From contig NC_134825.1 of the NCBI RefSeq assembly GCF_004210375.1, forward strand, positions 64,967,558 through 65,031,557: a stretch of DNA of 64,000 bases. Reading direction: 5' to 3'. The stretch is from Tachypleus tridentatus (taxonomy: Eukaryota; Arthropoda; Merostomata; Xiphosura; Limulidae). Both the position numbers and the translations under genes were made by a program. This document shows, piece by piece, positions 24,452 to 44,110 of this stretch. Each line of letters opens with the position of its first letter. Within the stretch, counting starts at the first letter, position 1. The notes beneath the pieces were generated by a model. That model did no database searches. It was not told the DNA's origin and worked only from the letters and a program-made list of their open reading frames with translations.

Positions 24452-24572
24452 CACATTGTTCCGCAATAGCACAGTCTGCGGACTAATACCTCTAGAAACC
24501 GTGTTTCGATATCTGTGGTTGGCAGGGTACAGGTAGCCCTTTGCATAGTTTTATGATTCATAACAAACAACA
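24452..24572 (+). mobile_element. Degenerate family C SINE
   Basis: Recognised by GCAATAGCACAGTCTGCGG, CTAGAAACCGTGTTTCGATA and CAGGTAGCCCTTTGCATAG, followed by ATAACAAACAACAAC. It is more diverged than the copy at 8359. Confidence 0.65.
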
Positions 24573-26039
24573 ACCCTCTACCATTTCCATCGCAATCACT
24601 CCCAAACATTGTATGTCCTATGAACCTCTGTACGTATTTCTGGAGCCATCCTCTGTAATTCCTCAATAACAGTCTGACAGTTTTGTCCTGGTGTCACCCG
24701 TTGATACTTTACAAATATAGTAAAGTTCATATTCTCATTCAGTCCCAACGTCGCATTTTAACTCTTGATCTCACAATTGGAGATCTTTTCAAAATAGAAG
24801 AATGTGAGATCTTAAATGATATCTTGTCCGACGGCCATCTTCAATCCCTCTTTCGTTACAGACTAGAAAATAACTTGTGTCGATTCATCTCATTTGATAA
24901 TATTTATTATTATCCGTAACTCTTGTCTGAATAAATAAGTGCCTATCAAATAAACTAGGTTTGGATGTCTACAAAAGTTCCATAAAAACTTAACTTTCTT
25001 CTTTGTGAATAAATCATTAAACGGTTACTGGAAATGTACAGAAAATTTTGACAATATACATAACCTTTAAAAATAATTTAAAATCCACATAAAATCCTGG
25101 TACAAAAGCTACCCAATATCATAGCTTTCATAAACTTATTAGAGTACACAAATATGTCAATGTCTTTTTTATAAAATAAATGATAAAATATAGAGTTTAG
25201 AATTACTGCCGTTTATACCTCAGTTATTATAAAGTGAGAAATAAATAATGATAAGCGTTATGAAGTGTATACAATTAAGAACAATTTCTATACTATTCTA
25301 AATAGTTTTTGAAGTACTTGCTTCTCTTATGTTAAACGAGCATCCATGACTTCCATGATTATTCCTTTGTAATTACGCACAACGGGCTATATGTACTCCA
25401 CCCACCACTGGTATCAAGACCCGGATTCTAGTGTTGTAGATCCGTAGACATACTGCTGTGCCACTAAGAGACAATTTCTATGGTTGTTTTTAAAAACAAA
25501 ACCTATCTTCTGTCATAACAAAAATGTTCGTCAAGAACTTTCATTTTCTCTGGCTACACTAAGTTAATAGTCTTAACACATAGCAATTTCGACTTATATG
25601 GGGAATAAAATCCCTACACTACTGACTTTCTCACTGTCAAAACAAATAGAACTAGAAATTAGAATCGTAATATGTTAATATATTTCAAATTAGTCATAAA
25701 ATAGTATTCTAAAGTTAGCTAAAGAAAAGATGTAACGATGAAAGCCGACATTATATTCAAATGCCAAACTTTCAACAGTAAAGTGGAGAATCCAGTAATA
25801 TGGAAATTTTATTCTCCATGTAAAGTCAAAATGGTTTATTCTACTACGTGATCATTAGTCAGGTTAAGTGATATGTCTACCTCCATCCATATTTTGTTTC
25901 GTTTCTTGTTTCAAAGTCAGTAGCCAATATTTCTTTTTTATTTAGCAATAAAGGTTTTTCTAATAGTTTTTTTTTTCTAAAGCTATGGGGATTAAGTTAA
26001 CAAACTAGATGAAAAAGTGGCTGGTTGTAAGAAAGCAAA
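24573..26039. other. Non-coding spacer
   Basis: No coding exon recognised; contains one SINE fragment described separately. Confidence 0.35.
25370..25470 (-). mobile_element. Family C SINE, reverse orientation, degenerate
   Basis: Plus strand shows ACGCACAACGGGCTATATG, CCCACCACTGGTATCAAG and the head complement ACATACTGCTGTGCCAC. No clear duplication. Confidence 0.7.
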
Positions 26040-26800
26040 GGACTGTTATAAAAGAAGTTTAATCAAAGTGTATTAATGTCACAAGTGGTGTTCCTCAGAG
26101 TTCACTCTTAAGACCTGTGCTCTTTTATATTTACATCAGTGACATGGATGAAGGAATGGTCAGTAAGTTACTGAAATTTACGGATGTTATTAAAGACTGG
26201 CGTTGCTAGCTGTGAAGAGAATACTGTTGAGTTGAAAAATGATTTAAATCATATGAGTTGCGCAAATAAAGGCAAATGGAATTTGGTTATATTAAATGCA
26301 AAATAATTCATGTGTGTTTTCATAATTTGAAATATAAGTATACTTTGGTTGGTAATACTCTTAAAAGCATCATGAAAAAATTATCCTGATGTGACAGTTG
26401 GTCAATCTTTTAAGCCATCTCAACAATATGATGTAGGTCTTGAAAAAAAGAAGAGTTAGATGAGATATTATTGAGGTGTCTGTGATTGTTAAGGAAATTG
26501 ACAGTGTTAATGCATCATCTTTTCCCGTACTGTCATATTAAAGAAGTGAGAATTGCACAACCAGAAGGCACGAATATATAAAGTTTGGCAGGGTAGGAGT
26601 CATCTTCAGCTGAGACAGTTTTATCTTACTAACAGGGTGGTTGGTCTCTGGAATGGGTTGCCTTCGAATGCTGTGGAAGCAGTAAATCTAAGTGAGTTAA
26701 AGAAAAAGCTTGTTAAATGCATGAATGATAAAGGTTGGCTTTGAAGTTTTTAAATAGTTTTAGTTTAGTTTAGAGGGTGAGACAGCCTAGATGGACTAAT
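26040..26800 (+). mobile_element. Decayed CR1-like LINE remnant
   Basis: Broken translation gives SSLLRPVLFYIYISDMDEG, the counterpart of the conserved non-LTR reverse transcriptase block before the catalytic residues, then FTD where FADD is expected, a KSLKPS-like block, and near 26640 FYLTNRVVGLWNGLP, the C-terminal signature of CR1-type elements. The 3' end has GCCTAGATGGACTAATAGG. Stops and shifts throughout mean it is inactive. Confidence 0.8.
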
Positions 26801-26929
26801 AGGTCACTTCCTACATACTATGTTGTTTTGGACTTTTTTTTTCATATAATATTATCATTACTGATACATAAATTGGTACAAATATTGTTTCCAAAGGATA
26901 ATTAATCGATTAAGGTTAGATGAAAGTAT

Positions 26930-29460
26930 GTCAAAAGTGAAAGCCACACTGAAGATTAGCAACATAACTCGAATAGTTTTAATCTGAGGTAGATCAAGTT
27001 TGGTTCATAGGCTGAGTTTTCTCCAAGGAACAATTGGTTAACTTTAGGTAATTTCAGGTTAAATTTCAACATCACGATGTAGGCTATCCACGTATCCTGA
27101 TAGGCTATCATCTGAATCTGAATGTAATTCAATATTCAAGGTCATATAATGTCAATCGCATAACTCAATTGGTTTATATATCAAATAGTATACATTCTTA
27201 ATTTTATCAAATACGGTACCATATTTAGAGTTTTAGTAAATATAGGTCAAAGTTCAAGGTCATACTGAAGGTAAACCACATAACACAAGAAGTTTTCGTT
27301 TTAGTTCAATCAAATTTTGCGCTAAAGCTGCACATTCCCGATAATTAATTGCTTAACTTTTCATAAATATATTGGTCATAATTCAAGGCCAGTCACATAA
27401 CTCCAAGTTTGAATTTAGATCAAAATCAAGTCGACTCTGAAGGCCAACCACTTGCACGAAAAAAAGAATTCATCTGATTTTAATCATATTTGAATAATTA
27501 TTGTTAAGTGTCTATAAAGGACTAACTAATAACTTGGGTTAGTGTAGGTCAAATTCTAAAGTTAACCACATATCCTAAAAAGTTTTTTATTTACGTTTAA
27601 ACGAAGCTTATATTTAAAACTAACCAATTTACTCAAAAAGATGTCATCTCAGTTTAATCAGATTTTGTACGAAAGATGAATATAGCCCAGAGGATTTGTT
27701 TATCTTTTAGTTTGGTTTGTTTTGAATTTCGCGCAAAGCTACTCGAGGGCTATCTGCGCTAGCCGTTCCTAATTTAGCAGTTTAAGGCTAGAGGGAAGTC
27801 ACCTAGTCATCTCCACCCACTGCCAACTCTTGGGCTACCAACGCATAGTGGGATTGACCGTCACATCATAACGCCCCCATGGCTGAAAGGGGCGAGCATA
27901 TTTGGTGTGACAGGGATTCGAACCCGCGTCCTTCAGATTACAATCGAGTGCCTTAACCACCTGGCCATGTGGGGCCTTACCTTTCACTGAACGTAGCTTA
28001 AATTTCAAGGTCACACTGAATGCCAAACACTCAAGTTGAAAAGTTTTTTTTCTAAATTTTAAAGTAGGTTGAAGTCTAAGGCCACATTAAATTTAACAAC
28101 ATAATTCAAAAAGTTTGCCCCAGGTTTGAATGTCAATCAAATTTAAAATTGGTTCTCAAGGTCAACCAATTAAATAAAAATGTTTTCATGTAATTTTGAT
28201 CAAATTTGTAACATTGTTGAGTCTCCTTAAAGGACCAATTGATTAATATGAATAATATAGATCCTCAACAAAACTATAAAAGTACTCATGAGTTTGAAGG
28301 TAAGTCAGAATTAACGCTCACACAGAACGTCAAACATAAAACTCAAATTTTTATTGCAGTAGGAAAGTGATTCAAAGTTCAAAGTGACACTCTAAGTTAA
28401 TCAAATAACTCAAAAGTTTTCATCTGGTTTAGATCAAATTTTGTGAAATTTGGTGTGCCTCAAGAAAAAATAATTTACTTTTAGTGAATGTAGCTCAAAG
28501 ATCTGAGTCAGTCATGTTGTCAACCACGAACTTAAAACATTTATAAGTCAAATATTTTTCCTATTAATTATATTTCATTCATTTGTTGAGTGCTTTCAAA
28601 GAACTAATCGATTAACTTTTCATGAATGTATGTCAAATTTGAAGTTCACAATGAAATGTTAAAAATATTCAACAAAGTTTGAATGTATATCAAAATTTAA
28701 GGTCAAACCGAAAATTAAACACTTATTCTGAAATGCTTTTTGAAGGTAAGTCAGAATTTATTGTCATATTGAAAGTTAACCACAAATAGCAAAAGTTTTA
28801 CTTGAGGTTATTTGCATCTCACATTGTAAGTTAATTACTGAACTCAAAATTTTTTATCAACTTTGATTTTAAAGTTGAGTATCCCCCAAGGAGCAGTTGC
28901 TCAACTTTTGGTGGATGTAAGACAATAAGATCAGACTGTGGGTCGACCAAGCAACTTGCAAAGCTTTTATTTGATTTTGATCAAATTTTGTTCAATTGTT
29001 GAATGTACCTTAAGGACCAACTAACTTACTTTTAGTAAATGGAGACCAAAGGTCCAGTCTCATTTCTTTGACTAAAGACATTTCTGTAAAATGTTTTTAT
29101 TTGGTTTCAAACTTCAAAGTGAAGCCAAAAGTAAACCCTATGACTCCAACAATTTTTAATATAGTTTGAGTACAGGTATAAAAGTTCAAGTTCACTCTGA
29201 ACGTCAACCACTTAAATCAAAAATGTTTTTTTTTCTTAAAGAACCAAATGATAATGTTTGGTTTAATGCAGGTCAGGGTTAAAGATCAATTACATAAATG
29301 AAAGTTTTCATCCAATTTTGATCAAATTACATACAATTATTGTGTTTCCAAGTGCTAGTTGATTTATGTTGATTGTAACAAGTCAAAGTCTTCTTGGTTT
29401 TAATGTAGATCATAAATGAAGTTTACTCTTAAGGTCAACCCAACAGATTTCAAAATTTGG
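26930..29460 (+). repeat. Degenerate tandem satellite, about 2.5 kb
   Basis: A loose unit of roughly 120-150 bases recurs many times with heavy divergence. Its recurring words are AAGGTCACACTGAA, GTCAACCACATAACTC, AAAAGTTTTCATC, GATCAAATTTTGT, AAAGGACCAATTGATTAAC and TGAATGTAGGTCAAAG, always in this order. Examples are near 27250-27390, 27410-27560, 28000-28130, 28380-28510 and 28570-28650. A family A SINE (27711-27976) interrupts it. Units differ enough that the array must be old. No coding frame runs through it. Confidence 0.8.
27711..27976 (-). mobile_element. Family A SINE inside the satellite array
   Basis: Reverse-oriented full-length copy starting at the tail (TTTGAATTTCGCGCAAAGC) and ending with the head complement (CACCTGGCCATGTGGGGCC). 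Satellite sequence flanks both sides, so the SINE is younger than the array. A short, imperfect duplication (TTATCTTT/TTACCTTT) is possible. Confidence 0.92.
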
Positions 29461-32022
29461 AGTTGATGTAGAAAAAAATGAAATAGGTATTGCAGGTTCT
29501 AATGTTTTACTTCTCTCTTTATTTAGTGACATTGAGTGTATTCTAAATTATGCAGACAGTATTAAACATACAATAACATCTATCCAAGAACAAATTGAAT
29601 GATGTGTAGGTTAGTGGTGAAAGATACAGACTTCTCCATTCAAAAATTTAAACCTGCCATAGTTCAACCAAGGTGTAATTTCTCTGGTTCAATGTGACAC
29701 TCAGAAGAACTCTATACTATCCTATTACTGCCCATTTCACAAAATAAGTGGGCACTGTATACATCTAGCACAAGTAATGAGGTTCAGAAAAAGGAACACA
29801 GATTCAAAGAACAGCTTCATACCTGAAAAGGTTAAGATGCTGCTTGACAGTTTCAGTGGATCTGAAAATGACTAACAGTGGACTTACTGTGAACATGTGA
29901 AATATTACAATTTTACGAGTGGGTTAATGACAAGACTGAAAGTATTTTCTAATCATTTTGGGGGTTTTCAACATTGGAAATGGCAAACTTAATATATGTA
30001 AATAAAAAATTTTATAAAAGGTTTGCTAAATTATTTAATAATATGCTTGACAACAAATTAGTGGTTAAACATAACAATGGTACAATTCAAAGTTGTAAGT
30101 GGGTCTTTGGGAATATATTAAAGTCCAAATGTGAAGGACATGGTCAAAAGTCTCAAACTCACCCTGAAACATATCACAACAGGTTTCACATAAAACTGAC
30201 TTTATAATGGTTTAACATACTCTAAACAATTCTCTATCAAAGCATGTGATTTATCAAAATGTTAAAAGTTATGTACACAAAAAAATGCAAATTTTGTTAT
30301 AAATTAAATTTTCTAACATGCTAAAGGTATATCAATTTTTTGTAGTGTTACAATTAATATGAAGCCAAATTAAAGCTATTTCCAAAATATTGTTTTATCA
30401 ATAGTAATATGTATGCAATACCTTCTTGAAATACATTTTCAGAACTTGTTCCAAATAAACAGGTATTAGGAAAAACTGAATATTTATCTTTAACGTGAAC
30501 TACCTTAAAACAATAATAATATTTTTTTTTCTTGTTATTCACTCAGTTATAACAATATAAATGAAAGACATGTACAGCTTTATTTCAATCTTTTAACTGT
30601 GAGTTTGGTATTATTATCAGTGCATCTAAAACACACAGTCTTTGTGGACCAGATAAATTCTTGCCTTGACATGTCTGTACAAAATTTGTAAGATTCGTGC
30701 AAATTGCATTCATAAAATTACTTGTAGCATTCCATTTGTTATTGTTCTCTTTTCACATTAATAGAATGGCAAAAAATTATTATTGATAAATGCATTTCAT
30801 TTGCTTGATTTAAGTGAAACTACTAAATGTTACTCATATGTTTGTAGTTGTCTTTCTTTCTTTGAAATGAAAATGTAGTTCCTCCTTGAAAAATCCTGGT
30901 TTGGCATGTGTTGATCATTTTTTATATCCTGAACAAAATTTGTAAAGAATATACAAAGTGTTTCTTCAATTAAACATAAGGTTAATTTGATTTAATTTAT
31001 ATGCTGTGTTACATACTCAAATAGGTTAACTAATAATTCCTCACAAGTCAATTAAAAACTGTGTGAGCATTGATGTACATTTCATGAAAACTTTCATGGA
31101 ATCTTTTATCTTTTTGTACAACAGTAAAAAATATTATGCATATGCATTAAAATATCTTGATAATGTAAAGTACAAAGGAATAAGTAATGGATTAGCAACC
31201 TAAGTGGTTTCAGATTTGATCTTTAATCTTTTTTTATATATTCAAACTACATACACTTGGATGATCATGTTTATCTACTAACTCAATTTACACTAGGATA
31301 TTCTCACATTTTAATATCTGTTTACAATTTATATAATCGTCTTTCACTTTCATTTATTTTAGTTTATTATTTATGAAAACAATCAAATACATGTTATCAA
31401 GCCTAGTATTTCACATTTTTAAACTCTATTCAGCTGCCATGATAAAAGACCAATTGTGATTTGTCTAAATTTGTTATATTCAAAATTATAGACCTGATTA
31501 TGTATCAATAAATAAAAAAAATATTTAGTTCACCCTGGAAATTACTTTTAAATCAAATTCTTGAAGTTTCATTAACTACCTAGAAATAATTAAATATTCT
31601 TATAATATCATACTTGTACATTTTTTAAATCTGTATTTATCACTAGTCTTAAAACAATTGAATTGATTGAGCAATTTCTATTATGCAAGACTAGTTTTAA
31701 TATGGTTTAAGTAAGCAAGTACTAATGTAATTGTTATGTTCATTTTACATACTTCTTAATCAAGAACTATAACCCTGGATACAAATTAAAATTTTCATTC
31801 AATACTCAAAACTGAGATATAAATTTAAATATACTTCAAATTGAAAAAACAACAACATAAATATACATTGCAATTTGTTCACAATCTGTGACATTATATT
31901 AAAATTCCTGAAAAATAAATCTATGTCAATCATAGCCAATACTTATACACATAAATAATTAAATTATAAAAATGTTTTTAAGAAAGTTATAATTTTCCTA
32001 CACTGAAAATGTATTTTACATA
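29461..32022. other. CpG-poor non-coding DNA downstream of YIPF4
   Basis: CpG falls to about 2 per kb (by eye at 30-31 kb) from over 10 per kb left of 28 kb. No SINE or exon was recognised. It may be part of a long YIPF4 3' transcript or read-through zone, which cannot be shown from sequence alone. Confidence 0.35.
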
Positions 32023-33993
32023 GGTACTTCCCTCCATGGATAATATTAGTTTTTCTTGTTCCTTGCTGCTCGTATATGTAAATTTTATATTTATACATAT
32101 CACAAGCTTTCTACTCCCTCCCTCCTATTGATGCATCACCCTTCCACTATTAGAAGCATAGTACATTCATGTGATGCACAGCTCTCTCTATGCACCTCTA
32201 CCAAACTATCCTTTCAAAACTTGGTAAAAAACAGAAGCACTAGATGCATGTGGGAAAGAAAGACAGAAAATGTATAAGAAAATTATAACTTCTAATATGG
32301 TACTTCACTACACGATGGACCAGTGAAAGGGAAGAACAGACATACCCCCAAAAAGTGTTCAAATGAGAAAATCAGATTAGAAGATCTGAAGAGAAAACTG
32401 CACCACTAATGAGCCAGGTATACTCTTTGCCCATGAGCAAAATGTGCAAGATATATGTGGATGGAAAATTAGAGAAGGATATCTGAGTGGGAGAGAATGT
32501 GGTAGGAAAGTGATCCTAACCACAGATTAATATTGTAACTCAATCCCACAGTGTTAAAGGGAGTAAACAAAAATATGCCCCTGGGTGTAGAGTGGTTAGG
32601 GTGCAGCAGACTGTACTTGATAATTCAGTTGCATCTAAAATCTCCTCGTGGTCTCCCAACATCTGCACGAGGCTAAGATGAAGATCATACCATCTTCACC
32701 TCAAAACTGAGAACCGAGGAATTGAGAACCATTCTGATTTCTGGGTACAATACAAGGATTAGCTCTGACCTTTTGATCCAAAAACTTGGCAACCAGTATG
32801 AAACAAATCAACCCTCACAACCATGAAACAGTCCAGTGCCATTCAATTGGCAGTAACATCCCCATAAGAGGAAAGAGCAAAAAACTGCAAAGGACACAAC
32901 TAGAACAATCTCCATACCATCTCCATGATCCACAACAGACAGAGGTAATGAATTGGTTCATTCCCAATCCAAAACTGCCTGTGGGTTACCAATATCCATG
33001 TGAGGGTAGGATGTGGATTCCCAACCAAGAAGGTTTAAAACATTCTGATGTTATCTACATCTGCAGAACACCACAGCCCTACTCTGCACTAAAGGTAAAT
33101 GTAACCCATTCAGAAAAGTGTTTCCATAACCAACCATCCCAAACAGCTTGAAAATGATAAGGATTCCCATATTCCACTGGACAAAAGGAGGGTGAGAATG
33201 CATTGGAGAGGCCAGAGAAATGTCATCACCTCAAACAGTGTAATAGTGATCATGAAAGTATTTTGAAATGCAGACCATACTGATTTATTCAATCAAGACA
33301 TGGCAGGGATAGATATCTATCTCCTTCTGCTTCACCCATGAAGTCCATGGATGGTATGGTCCAAAACAGGTAAATTTATAAAACAAAAGATGAGTGGTTA
33401 TTCACTTATAAATGATTTTACAATCTTGTGAAACACTTCATCTCAATGGTGAGCACTGTGAAGCCATGGAAGATAAAGTGCAAGTCAACATCACTGTATA
33501 TTGCAATTTAGAGTTAAAGAATACCTGTTCAGGCACCACTCACCACAGAGCAAGATCCCTGTAAGAACTGTATGAAGGATGAGGCCTTGAAATAAAATAA
33601 AGAAGTGAGATAGACTTACCCAGTCTCAGAGTAACACCAAAGTTTGAAGAACAGCCACAGGTGGATAGCAAAAACCAAGGAAACTTAAACTGTGATATGA
33701 TGTAAATAATGGGAGAAGATTCTGTTAAGAAGCAAGGGAAAAGGTAAAGTGCTGGATTTGACAAAAAGTTACTCTGTGAAGAAATTCCAGTGGGAAAGGA
33801 ACAAGGAGGAATAAGCCAACTATATCAAGAAATAAACCAAACTAGCAAAGGTAGAAGAAGATATATCTCCAAAGAAATCACTTGATTCCAATGAGGGCTA
33901 GCAGAAGACTTGTGGCATATGTAAAGAAAACGTTTACATATTGGGGACAACAATGAACAAAAACAGCTAATCTTATGACAGGAGGGAAGTACC
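32023..33993. mobile_element. Candidate TIR-bounded element, unclassified
   Basis: GGTACTTCCCTCC at 32023-32035 is matched exactly by its reverse complement at 33981-33993, with weaker inverted similarity continuing inward for about 25 bases (ATAATATTAG against ATAAGATTAG, then T-rich). The last bases before and the first after the segment are ATA, a possible 3-bp duplication. The interior is about 2 kb, somewhat richer in GC than its flanks, with no recognisable transposase; a 121-codon frame at 32786-33151 lacks an ATG at its left end and any domain. A non-autonomous DNA element is the best guess. Confidence 0.35.
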
Positions 33994-34555
33994 ATATTGG
34001 ATGTACCTTTTACTTACTTAGCAAAGTGTACCCAAACTTGTAAACCTTTTTTCACTAATTAAATTTTGGACATCAACTATAAATATTCAGTAACATGTTA
34101 AGTCATCCCTCCTACTGTAATAATAAAGCACTAAACTTTACTGACACACTGTTATAGTCAGAATAATATAATAATTTATAATTTTCTACAAGAACAATAT
34201 TAGTAACTGTGCAAAACTCAGTTGTAATCATTTTTAGTGGGTATGTGACAGTAATGATACAGATATTTCATTGTATTTTCTTGTATTTAATCAGACTTTC
34301 ACTACATAATAAAATTCTCTTTTCAACAATTCAACAAATTTTCTTTATTAATTTAGGTACAAGTGATATTCTCACACATATCAGACCTAACCTGCTGATT
34401 GGCTCTGCCTAACTCTTAGTTTTTTTCCTTTTGTGATCAGTCTAAGACCAAACTGTACATGAACCTGCTAGACCCTACAAGAGGGTCCAAAAGTACTCTA
34501 TACTTGCTTAAAAACACCTCACATTAAAATCTTTCAAAATTTAAAAACATTTCTC

Positions 34556-34572
34556 TTTATTATTCTTTTATT
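34556..34572 (-). terminator. Candidate YIPF4 polyadenylation signals
   Basis: Two AATAAA hexamers on the minus strand (TTTATT at 34556-34561 and 34567-34572) lie about 1.07 kb past the YIPF4 stop. They are the first clear canonical hexamers noticed downstream. In AT-rich DNA such hexamers also occur by chance. Confidence 0.3.
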
Positions 34573-35636
34573 TCAAAAACACACAATCACTTAATTAAGA
34601 AACTTTAAGTTTCAAAGCATCTATAAAAAAACAGAGATTCCAATAATATATTTGCATTTGAACTATCATATGAAGGACAACTTCCATCAGTGAATGTTTA
34701 ACAAATTATACACGTGTAACTTGTAATTATCTCTTCATATGATGTTTTCGATTTATATTTGGAAACAGATTCTTATGTTAATGTATTGAGAATCCTATAT
34801 GTTTGAGCAGATTCATCAAATTACAATTGTAAAATCAAATAATATAAATAACTACTCTGAACAAATCTCATTTTATAAGTGAATGAATAAATTAGTTTAT
34901 ACTACTGATTTTACATTGTAAAAATGAAATTTCTACCTCTTTAATTACAAACGTTTTTCAAGAACTTCAGTAGTCCTTTTTTATAAGCTTCAACATAGAT
35001 GTCTATAAAGTTATAGCTATTTGCTTTTGGATATGGGATTAGTTCATACATGGTTCAAATAAAAAACAAACTAAAATTATATTAATTGTACCTATATCAA
35101 AATTATAAGAAATGTTCACAGTCTTAATTCATTATTCTAGTTTGAAATCAACAATATCTGATCTCATTACAGTATGCATAAAAACACATGTATGAAATGA
35201 AAGACATCATCAACTCTACCACTTTTTTTACAGAGCATGAAGCTGAAACAATAAAACAGACTTTACATAGCATGATAAAGTGACACAAAAGGCTATGTGC
35301 AAACACAGATTCTTCAGTAAATGTTAGATATTAGTAAGCAAATTAAAAAAAAAGGTGCAACTACAAAATACTGATGTTTTATGGGTAAATTTCATTATTG
35401 GTTAACAACAGACAACTGGTACCCAACTTTGTTCAACAAAATATATCAGAATATAAATTTCACTGTCTTGAAAATGAAAAGCATACATAAATTAAAAATT
35501 CCTTATGCAACTTGTTAGTAAGTCTTTAAATAAAAACTTCTAGTTTGAAGATTGACTTGCAGTTTAACTTAGGAGTTTCTGACTTTAATGCCACACTTCA
35601 AACATTTTTCTGCATATCAGGATTCAGAAACAAGCA

Positions 35637-42576
<6,940 letters not shown>

Positions 42577-43059
42577 TTTCAACACATCAAATACTGACAA
42601 GTTAGAATTTAGATCTTGACCCAGTCACTTGTTCAGAATGACATCATCTGGAAAATTAAATTTTTGACATACATACAGTATTTATATCATAATAGCACAC
42701 ACTATAAATTAACCAGAAATATACAGTATTACTTCAGAAATAATTTACTAACATTTTTAGTAGTTCTTTACATTTTGGGATTTGGGATACCCCGAGTGGA
42801 TGTTATTTAACTTTGAAAAAACTAATCATAAGTTAGGCTTTCAATGTAAATATGCAAGTGGAAATATTCAATACTGAATAACAGATTGTTTTTCTGGAAA
42901 CACTGTCTTTTCTGAATGAATGAGTGTAAGAATAAGATGTCTTTAGACCTTTATTACTTAAACATTAATGACATAGCCTAAGGACAACAAAGGATTATTC
43001 AGCTCTCCAGAAAAAGTAAAATCTTTAACCTTCCTTTTATTTTTCAGGAAATTACAAAT

Positions 43060-44110
43060 TCCCTTCCCCACCCTTTGAACTCATGTAGAGTGCCTGTTTC
43101 CACTAATGACAATGGCAACTCATTCCATTAACCAATCACCCTATTAGAAACATAAAACAGTCTTAGCTGAAACCTGTCTTTTCCAAATCTAAACCTTGTG
43201 TTCTCTCCTCATATTGTTTATAGAGTATATCAGAGACTATTATCCTACTGATCCCTCCAAGATGATCATGTGAACTTCAATAAGATCATCTTTACCTTTT
43301 TTTCTCAAGAGAAAGTAAGTTAATATTTTCATAATCTTTTCATCCTTAGATCATCCTTGTAAACCCTCTTAATAATATTTTCCAACAAGTCAATATCCTT
43401 CCTTAAATAGAGACCAAAACCTACACACATTGTACCCCATGAGAGACCTAGTTTGTTACCTGTACACAAACAACTACCTCCTTTCTCTGTAATCATAATG
43501 GTTATAAACACATCACAAAATTCTATTTGCTTTGCTACATGCAACAAAGCACAACCACAATGGCTTTAGTGACTTACCTAACACTACGCCAAAATCATTT
43601 TCTTCAGTTGTGCTATTAAGTAGAGTTCTCATCTATATTAAATGTGTAATCCAAATTATAATAACCCAAATGTATTATCTTGAATATATATAATTAAAAG
43701 TTAGTTGAAAACTACTTATCCAACTAAACAAATGATCCAAGTCATTCTGTAAAACTCTTAACATCCTCTATGCTGCTAGAAATACCCAAGATTTTAAATT
43801 CCATCCACAAACTTTACTTAGACACAAGCTATCAATGTCATTAATATAAATAAGAAAAAAGCACAAGCACTGACCCATGAGATACTAAACTAGAAACAAG
43901 GCCAGTTTGACTGGATTTCATTTGTAACAGTTATCCTACAATTCAATTTACTAGTCTTTCCCCAACCAGTCTTAAATAATCATTTGTGTGGTACTTTTCA
44001 AAATATTTTTTGAAAGTTCTAAACACATCAAGTCCACACTATTTCCATCATCTAGATAACAAGTAATATCCTTGAACAAACATATAACAGATTAGTCATG
44101 ATAAGAAGAT
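43060..44110 (-). mobile_element. Decayed CR1-like LINE, reverse orientation
   Basis: Minus-strand translation, with stops, gives LDDGNSVDLMCLELSK (palm domain), LIYINDIDSL before the missing catalytic FADD, then LQNDLDHLFSW, EENDFGVVLGKSLKPLW, YLRKDIDLLENIIKR and finally FYVSNRVIG with an ELPL block. The order and spacing fit the reverse transcriptase and C-terminal part of CR1-type elements. It lies 5' of the YIPF4 ATG, in the same orientation, but is not part of that protein. Confidence 0.8.

Noticed and set aside
29974-30207. Plus-strand 77-codon frame downstream of the satellite
   Set aside because: No domain, no splice signals in the right phase, and CpG-poor AT-rich context; likely chance.
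32786-33151. Plus-strand 121-codon frame
   Set aside because: No ATG at its left end, no domain and no splice context; it lies within the candidate unclassified element.
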